A stretch of 39,503 nucleotides of DNA, from assembly GCA_938015875.1 (NCBI GenBank), contig CALLXE010000018.1:1-39503 (forward strand), read 5' to 3'. The position numbers and the translations under genes are program-made. Source of the stretch: an uncultured Robiginitomaculum sp. (GTDB taxonomy: Bacteria > Pseudomonadota > Alphaproteobacteria > Caulobacterales > Maricaulaceae). A model generated the notes under the pieces. The model ran no database searches, was not told where the DNA came from, and was given only the letters and a program-made list of their open reading frames with translations. Positions 34,193 through 39,503 of the stretch are shown here, in pieces; position 1 is the stretch's first letter; every line of letters starts with the position of its first letter.

Positions 34193-35278
34193 TCAAAATA
34201 TTATAGCGACTGCCGCTTGCGCCCGCAAATAGCGCGCCTTTGAAAGATCAGCTGCGTCCGTGGCAATATCAAAACGAAACGCGCCGTACTGTCCCGAAAC
34301 ACCAACAGCCCGCGCAATCCAATCATAGGTCGCGCCTAACTTGGCGCCCGTCGCAAAAGAATAATCAACCCCGCTGCGCGACAACCAAATATCTTTGGCA
34401 TTGAAAACAGATTGATGAAGTGACCAAGTGTTATTGAGCGAATAATCAGCCTGAACCGCGGTGCGGGTCATGTATGAATTTGATAGTGTCTCTGTAGAGT
34501 TTTGACCGGACAGCGCCGGACGGATAATCAAAAGCCCGTCTTCGTCCGTTCGCGAAATCCCGGATGTGGCATCAGCCACTGTGCGCGGCGCGGCGTCCCA
34601 CCGAATATCAGACACAATATCATCAAGGTTTAGCGCAAAACTTAAAGCCGGCGTCGCCTGCCAATTAACCGCAATATCGACGGCGTAACCATAGCCATCC
34701 GGCGCATCGGCATCCTGCCCGAACACCGGGTCATTACCGTAATAATAATCAAGCAGTAAATCTCCCTGCGCGTCAGCGGATCCGCTGAGTTCCAATTGCC
34801 CGGAAATTCGCCCATCAAGTAAATTTTGAGCCTGAAACCCGGTTAATGATGCTTTGACTGATAAGCCCTCACTCACGGCGTAACGATATCCTACCCTAAG
34901 GCCCGTTGCACTCACGGTTTGCACGTCCAATGCCAAGTTATAAATGCCGTCGGGAACATCGCCGTCCGCGCTGCTTGCCAGTATAAGTCGGGCCGTAGCT
35001 TCGCTGTAATCCAAAGCCGCATCATAGCGCGTCACGACGGCCAAATCCCAATTGCCCATGCGCGCGCCGGCAGAGAATTGCGCATGAAGAAACGCGGCCT
35101 CACCGCCTGACGCGTAGCCTGCACCCTTTATCTCAGAGACCAGCTCTTTAACGGAAAAGCTCTCGGAATAGGCTTCACTGTCAATTTCGGTGTAAATTTC
35201 AGTCGCGCTCGCGGAGGGTACCCCCCTGCATTGCGCGAAAATAAACACAGTCCCGAACCATAGGTAAAATTTACGCAT
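34193..35278 (-). CDS. outer-membrane beta-barrel protein, unknown
   Basis: This 361-aa protein has an N-terminal signal peptide (MRKFYLWFGTVFIF..., cleavage near SASA, residue 26). The body has alternating polar/hydrophobic strands (GLRVGYRYAVSEGLSVKASL, YAVDIAVNWQATPALSFALN, GAKLGATYDWIARAVGVSG, FRFDIAT). It ends in AAVAIIF with a terminal Phe, the sorting signal for outer-membrane barrels. The start at 35278 has GAGG 5 bases before it. The frame is open to 35308, but that lead lies in a terminator hairpin. It follows a 949-aa lipoprotein gene on the same strand, and the pair may work together at the surface. The terminator between them suggests separate or attenuated expression. Confidence 0.72.
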   Translation of the reverse strand: MRKFYLWFGTVFIFAQCRGVPSASATEIYTEIDSEAYSESFSVKELVSEIKGAGYASGGEAAFLHAQFSAGARMGNWDLAVVTRYDAALDYSEATARLILASSADGDVPDGIYNLALDVQTVSATGLRVGYRYAVSEGLSVKASLTGFQAQNLLDGRISGQLELSGSADAQGDLLLDYYYGNDPVFGQDADAPDGYGYAVDIAVNWQATPALSFALNLDDIVSDIRWDAAPRTVADATSGISRTDEDGLLIIRPALSGQNSTETLSNSYMTRTAVQADYSLNNTWSLHQSVFNAKDIWLSRSGVDYSFATGAKLGATYDWIARAVGVSGQYGAFRFDIATDAADLSKARYLRAQAAVAIIF

Positions 35279-35290
35279 ATTATCCTCACA

Positions 35291-35321
35291 AAAAATCCCG
35301 CCAAGCATAGCCCGGCGGGAT
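35291..35321 (-). terminator. terminator between lipoprotein and barrel genes
   Basis: ATCCCGCC and GGCGGGAT (35295–35302 / 35314–35321) form an 8-bp stem. On the minus strand a T-run follows (complement of the A-run at 35291–35295). It lies 24 bases after the lipoprotein stop and 12 bases before the barrel start, so it ends the first transcript or attenuates the second. Confidence 0.8.
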
Positions 35322-35345
35322 TGGGTATCGTATTTATTTGAGACG

Positions 35346-38195
35346 CTATCTTACGGAGACAAAGCTGTCGTCAGTGAAAGTAAACAGCGGGATACCATTG
35401 CCGTCTGTCAGCGTCGCATATGCTGTGCCGTCTTTGCTAAGTGTGCCTGACAACGTGCCATCGGCAGCCTGTGAAGCGGTGAGGGTAAAGCCATCTTGAT
35501 TTGAAATCTCAATTGGCTGCGTCAGATCATCGACAATATTGAAATCGCGGGCATTGGTTCTGAACCGGCGACCGGCGAAAGAAAGCTCAAATGTCAACGA
35601 ACCGGTCACATCGCCGCCGGCCAAAGCCGCCGGGCCGAAGGCTTTAAACTCGACCTCTTTATCATCGGCATCAACACCGGCGATATCCTGACGAAGAGAC
35701 GCTGCAAAGATGGCATTAGCCGCCGCATCAGGGTCGGTCGTTTGGGTTGTCGGGACGCTAAAATAGTTGCGCGACTGATTCCCTGTTAACGTAAGACAAG
35801 CTGCCTCTCCGGCAGATTGGTTAAGTTCATAACCGGTCCAAACACCGCCTTGTTCTGCGTACGGCGTTTGCCGGTACAAAACCAATCGGCCATCGCCTTC
35901 GCATCCGATCGAGGCATTACCGTTCAAACTCGCAAAGATACCGTTCACGTAGTCAGTAATTTTTGGCTGTGCGTCAGGAACGTATCCCGAAACGCCATCA
36001 CCGGGGAAAATAGATCCGACATTGGCCGCTTGAAACCAAAGCGTAATATCCGATTGCGTGGAACCGGTCGCACGAACGACTTTATATTCCAAAACCGGAG
36101 CCGTCGTGTCGTCTATAAGTAATACTGCGTGATTTGTGTCGCCGGTACGTACTAACGTAACTCCGGTCGGGGTCACGAATGACGTCGTCTCCAATTGCGC
36201 AGCAATAGCCTCAAGTCGCATAGCAGCTTCTTCTGCCGATACAAAAGAGTGTTCAATTTTGGTCCCCGAACCACCTGTAACATCAAGGGTCAGCACGTTA
36301 TCAGTTACAGTATATTCGGCATAAGTAAATGTTTCAGGACTTTCCGCTAATGATAGCTTGTCGCCACTTATTCCTAAAGAAAACGTCAAATCAACACTTT
36401 GACCGCCTTCAGATAACTTTCCGCTCAAGCCTATATCCGTTGCCTCAAGACCAAATGCCCCTGAGGTGACATCAGCTTCAAGTACGCGGCCAAAGTAAGT
36501 ACCCGTGTCTATTTGCGCATCATTGAAGTTTGCGTTTAAGAGACGCGTCGAGAAAATGCCGTTAAAGCTAAGCCCATCTGTTATCTTTTGAATGATGTCT
36601 ATATCGGCAGACAGATCAAATTCTCCGATATTGACGTCACGGCTTACTGATTCAGTGCGGTCATAATTATTAGCATAAAATTCATCCAACACGACGAGGT
36701 TTACATTTGCAAGCGAGATAACGCCATCGTTGAAAGTGACGGCAACATTGCTGTCTTCCGCCGATCCTGAAAACTTGACAGATGCATCTCCCGATCCTGT
36801 AGCTTCGTCCAGACTGAAGAACACTTGCGTATCAACACCTTGGCCACTCGAACCGGTTTCATCGGAGACCAAAGAATTGGCAACCGTCGCCGTCAAGTTT
36901 AGCGCAAAGCTGTCCAGCGTCCCATTCGCAATCGCCAGATCCACACCATCGGCTCCACTTGCGATAGAAACGGTTAAGCCCTGATCACTGAATGTCGTTA
37001 GAGTATTATCGTCACTATACGCATTGAAAGCTGCGTTCATAACTTCCAGCCCGTTGAAAATAGCTTGGAAGGCTGTCTCTGCATCAACGGAAATCAATTC
37101 GCTTGCCGTATTCACGCGATCTGAGAAAGCTTCAAAATCCGGCCCGTCAACGGCATCATCAATTGCCGTATGAATAAGCTGCAAATCACTGACAAACGCT
37201 TTGGCCTGAACAAGCGCTGCAGCGCCGGCAGTCGGCGATTCTGTAGAACCTGTCAGACGTGTATCATCAGCAGAGGCTGCCGAGAGCGCGTCTGCTGTCA
37301 ACTGCGCTTCGATGAGGCTTTTGCTTGCTGTTGAAATCGGGCTGGCGTCTGCAACTTCGGACGCGCCTTCAAGTATAGAGTCAAAACCGACTCCTGAACC
37401 GCTTTGGCCGCTGCCGAAAAATAACTGACCGTCATTGGCTCTGATCTCAGCCGCCAGAGCCGTCAGACCTGCGCCCAGATCGGATCCGCTGTCTTGAATG
37501 CCGCTCAGAATGCCACCGGAAATCAAGGCTGCACGAAAGGCGTCTGCATTGGTAATGTCGGCTGCACCGTTGGCCACGTTAATCGCCGGAAGTTCCGTCA
37601 GATCGGTAGCCATAAGACCGAACAGGTTGGACACCTTGGACTGCGCTTGGCTCAAACTTTCAGTCGTCAAAGGCGCCGCGGCAGCAATTTCGGAGGCAAA
37701 ATGGGTTAAAGGCGTGACATTGACCAGTCTGGATCCGTTATTGGCCGGAGTCGGAATAATTGCAGACAAAGAGACTGAACTGTCGATGGCAAAGTCATCG
37801 CCAAAGCTTACCGCGCCGCAACCGGCAGCGGCATCACAAACACTGGTCGCGCCCGCGCCGCCGGTGACGATAACTTTGACAAATGGACCGTCGAAATTCG
37901 CGCTTGCCGGGATGGTGACAGAAAAAGACCCATCCGTTGCGGACGTTGTGCCGGTAACTAAAACATTCGTCGCGTCAGCGGCGTCCTGAACGGATACGAC
38001 TCCGTTTTTGATCAACCCCTTAACCGCAGCGCCGTTTAAACCAAATGTGCTGCCGGTTGGCGCGGGAGGCGGAGGCGTAACGATATTGCCTCCGCCGGCA
38101 GATGAACCGCCGCCGCCGCCGCATGCGGACAATCCTAAAAATATCGTCATTGCCGCCAAAGCGGTTCCCGTTTTTAATCTGCTCGGTAATGTCAT
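35346..38195 (-). CDS. large surface/periplasmic lipoprotein, unknown
   Basis: This 949-aa protein has a signal peptide and lipobox LSAC (Cys25), then a flexible Gly/Ser and Pro-rich linker (CGGGGGSSAGGG, TPPPPAP). A carboxypeptidase-regulatory-like or Ig-like strand region follows at about 50–120, with a Cys pair VCDAAAGC. An Ala/Ser-rich helical stretch (about 165–400) comes next, then long repetitive strands rich in Thr, Ser and Asp to the end. No enzyme motif was recognised. The low-charge, strand-rich make-up fits a surface-exposed binding or adhesion protein. The next gene on the strand encodes an outer-membrane barrel. It is divergent from a glycerophosphodiesterase-family gene. Confidence 0.8.
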   Translation of the reverse strand: MTLPSRLKTGTALAAMTIFLGLSACGGGGGSSAGGGNIVTPPPPAPTGSTFGLNGAAVKGLIKNGVVSVQDAADATNVLVTGTTSATDGSFSVTIPASANFDGPFVKVIVTGGAGATSVCDAAAGCGAVSFGDDFAIDSSVSLSAIIPTPANNGSRLVNVTPLTHFASEIAAAAPLTTESLSQAQSKVSNLFGLMATDLTELPAINVANGAADITNADAFRAALISGGILSGIQDSGSDLGAGLTALAAEIRANDGQLFFGSGQSGSGVGFDSILEGASEVADASPISTASKSLIEAQLTADALSAASADDTRLTGSTESPTAGAAALVQAKAFVSDLQLIHTAIDDAVDGPDFEAFSDRVNTASELISVDAETAFQAIFNGLEVMNAAFNAYSDDNTLTTFSDQGLTVSIASGADGVDLAIANGTLDSFALNLTATVANSLVSDETGSSGQGVDTQVFFSLDEATGSGDASVKFSGSAEDSNVAVTFNDGVISLANVNLVVLDEFYANNYDRTESVSRDVNIGEFDLSADIDIIQKITDGLSFNGIFSTRLLNANFNDAQIDTGTYFGRVLEADVTSGAFGLEATDIGLSGKLSEGGQSVDLTFSLGISGDKLSLAESPETFTYAEYTVTDNVLTLDVTGGSGTKIEHSFVSAEEAAMRLEAIAAQLETTSFVTPTGVTLVRTGDTNHAVLLIDDTTAPVLEYKVVRATGSTQSDITLWFQAANVGSIFPGDGVSGYVPDAQPKITDYVNGIFASLNGNASIGCEGDGRLVLYRQTPYAEQGGVWTGYELNQSAGEAACLTLTGNQSRNYFSVPTTQTTDPDAAANAIFAASLRQDIAGVDADDKEVEFKAFGPAALAGGDVTGSLTFELSFAGRRFRTNARDFNIVDDLTQPIEISNQDGFTLTASQAADGTLSGTLSKDGTAYATLTDGNGIPLFTFTDDSFVSVR

Positions 38196-38370
38196 GCGTC
38201 GTAGTCCCCCATCAAAATTTAAATATTCATTTTATTTTTAAGTAGTAAATACTTAAAACACAAGCGCTCACCTTGGTTAATCCACACCATTCGTACCAGA
38301 GCCGCCGGGGCATTGTTAAACTGCTTCAGATTAATGTCGAAAAGTGTCGTCAAAGCAGGTAAGCAGGGTT

Positions 38371-39228
38371 ATGACACTTACTATCCACGATTTCATTTCT
38401 CACCGGTTTCGGGGGTTTGCACCTCGGGAAAACTCGATTGCCGGATTGATCACTGCGCTCGATTTTGGCGTGAAGCATTTGGAATTTGATATTCGCGTTG
38501 CCAAATGCGGAACCCCGATGATCTGGCATGATGAACATGCAAAAGACGGCCGGGGAAAGACGCGAAAATTATGCGAGGTCCCGGCGGATGATTTCAAAAA
38601 AGTCGGCGGGGACTTTGCGCATTTTCCGACTTTTGACGCGCTGCTTGCCGCTGCCTCTGCCCACCCCGTCAAAGATGCAAAACTGCTCATAGATATTAAA
38701 GACGCCGGGTTTGAAACAGAGATTACATCGCTGGTTCGCCTGCACCGCCTTCATGACCGGGTCGTTTACGTCAGCTGGGTTCCGGAGGCGCTTTATGCCT
38801 GCCATGCGCTGGAGCCGGACGCGCCGCTTTGCCTGTCGCACTGGTGCAAAAAACCGGGGCCATTAATTCGCAAAGTTCACAAAGTTTTCACGGCGAAAAA
38901 CGGAGCCGTTCCAAATTCAGGCCGAAAGTATATTCACGGCGAGCGCAGCGGATGGTTTGTCGACGGACAGATTACGGGCACGCTGCGCGATATGCTGATT
39001 AAAACCGGCGGGTCTGTTTGCGTCCCCGTCGGCATGGTCAGCAAGGACTTGGTCGACGGTTATCATGCAGACGGAATAGAGGTCAGCGTTTTCTCGTATG
39101 TCGATTTGAAGAAAGCGCAGGCGCACAAAGCGGCGATGAATATTGACCTGTACTTTGTTGATAAGCGGCGGGTTTTTGACAGTTTAGAACGAAAAAACAA
39201 ATTGCATGTCGTACGTTACGATTTTTAG
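38371..39228 (+). CDS. glycerophosphodiester phosphodiesterase family protein
   Basis: This 285-aa TIM-barrel protein has the GDPD signature near the N-terminus: SHRFRGFAPRENS, then HLEFDIRVAKCGTPMIWHDEH. The catalytic His/Arg, the metal-binding E.D and the second His-Asp are present, but the usual HRG reads HRFRG and PENT reads PRENS. Later segments LLIDIKD and GIEVSVFSYVD fit the barrel. No signal peptide is present, so it acts in the cytoplasm. It would release an alcohol and glycerol 3-phosphate, though the substrate may differ given the altered motif. The ATG at 38371 is chosen for its AGGG. A GTG at 38344 is the alternative. Confidence 0.82.
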   Translation: MTLTIHDFISHRFRGFAPRENSIAGLITALDFGVKHLEFDIRVAKCGTPMIWHDEHAKDGRGKTRKLCEVPADDFKKVGGDFAHFPTFDALLAAASAHPVKDAKLLIDIKDAGFETEITSLVRLHRLHDRVVYVSWVPEALYACHALEPDAPLCLSHWCKKPGPLIRKVHKVFTAKNGAVPNSGRKYIHGERSGWFVDGQITGTLRDMLIKTGGSVCVPVGMVSKDLVDGYHADGIEVSVFSYVDLKKAQAHKAAMNIDLYFVDKRRVFDSLERKNKLHVVRYDF

Positions 39229-39247
39229 CCATAGCGCATCTTCAAAG

Positions 39248-39430
39248 TTATAAATCTTCATTCCAAGCCCTATAGGCTACCAGACAACACCACATTGTGA
39301 GGGGTAGAAGGAAAAAGAATAATGAATGTAATTCAAAAACTACCGCAAAGACCGCAATAAAAAACGCTGGAATATAGTAAGGAATTATTCGTTTTGAAAC
39401 GTTGAGGTACTTTTCAAAAAACATTTTCAT
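39248..39430 (-). CDS. small two-helix membrane protein
   Basis: This 60-aa protein has two hydrophobic segments (about 15–33 and 36–52), a basic start (MKMFFEKYLNVSKR) and a polar end (RAWNEDL). AGGGGAG lies 8 bases before the ATG. It begins 19 bases after the stop of the truncated gene at the window edge, on the same strand, which supports a real co-transcribed gene. No family was recognised. Confidence 0.55.
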   Translation of the reverse strand: MKMFFEKYLNVSKRIIPYYIPAFFIAVFAVVFELHSLFFFLLPLTMWCCLVAYRAWNEDL

Positions 39431-39449
39431 TCAGCGGTCTCCCCTCATC

Positions 39450-39503
39450 CTAAAACTCCAAATCATCATCCGTGTCATTGGCCGGAATTTTCGCTTCGCC
39501 GTC
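39450..39503 (-). CDS. 3' end of a gene cut by the window edge
   Basis: Seventeen codons and a TAG stop remain, ending in an acidic tail (NDTDDDLEF). The frame leads directly to the ribosome site of the small membrane-protein gene. The family cannot be identified from this fragment. Confidence 0.5.
   Translation of the reverse strand, partial: DGEAKIPANDTDDDLEF

Noticed and set aside
1-39503. tRNA, rRNA, riboswitch or CRISPR elements
   Set aside because: No cloverleaf-like run, rRNA segment or regularly spaced repeat array was recognised on either strand by eye.

Overview
The window is chromosomal DNA from an alphaproteobacterium, most likely a marine member of the Hyphomonadales/Maricaulales type. 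This rests on the gene order histidine phosphatase – xseB – ispA – dxs – tlyA, on the TonB-dependent receptors beside a beta-glucan (laminarin-type) degradation operon, on the aerobic tyrosine and valine catabolic operons, and on the palindromic repeats between genes. No rRNA, tRNA, CRISPR array, transposase or integrase was found, and all functions are read from protein motifs without database searches.

Layout. (1) 1–2180: an AT-rich two-gene module, a cytosolic protein of about 307 aa followed 5 bases later by a four-helix membrane protein. It is set between inverted repeats and followed by about 540 bp of non-coding DNA rich in palindromes. The pair resembles the phage-exclusion pair RexA/RexB and is the best candidate for an undescribed defence system. 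(2) 2181–6638, minus strand: a housekeeping operon for isoprenoid precursors (dxs, ispA) with xseB, tlyA and a histidine phosphatase. (3) 6890–8969: a nitric-oxide-response module. An NsrR-like repressor and a DUF1971 (YeaR-like) protein are divergent from an alternative oxidase and a monothiol glutaredoxin, with NsrR-type operators between them. (4) 9075–16751, minus strand: a LytS/LytTR-type two-component pair, a TonB receptor, a GH3 beta-glucosidase and a GH16 endo-beta-1,3-glucanase. A tandem 9-bp repeat with 12-bp spacing (the LytTR site format) lies directly upstream of the receptor. This looks like a laminarin-utilisation locus under LytTR control. (5) 16932–20769: a tyrosine/homogentisate operon (hpd, VOC protein, FAH-family hydrolase, maiA) with a divergent MarR regulator and a paired 15-bp operator. 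Homogentisate dioxygenase is absent. (6) 20865–22510: a TetR regulator divergent from a sterol-desaturase-family hydroxylase. (7) 22507–25988: a valine catabolic operon (mmsA, 3-hydroxyisobutyryl-CoA hydrolase, mmsB). (8) 26380–28969: uvrB and a small membrane protein with one DnaJ-like zinc motif. (9) 28977–33639: a second TonB receptor divergent from an M3 lipoprotein peptidase. (10) 33680–39503: envelope proteins (a small membrane protein, an outer-membrane barrel, a 949-aa lipoprotein), a glycerophosphodiesterase-family protein and, at the edge, a 60-aa membrane protein behind a truncated gene.

How they work together. In region 4 the receptor would import beta-glucan oligosaccharides released by the GH16 lipoprotein, and the GH3 lipoprotein would cut them to glucose. 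The adjacent kinase/regulator pair probably senses the substrate or the surface state. In region 3 NO would inactivate the Fe-S cluster of NsrR and so release an NO-tolerant terminal oxidase and a protein of Fe-S cluster handling. Regions 5 and 7 feed amino-acid carbon into central metabolism.
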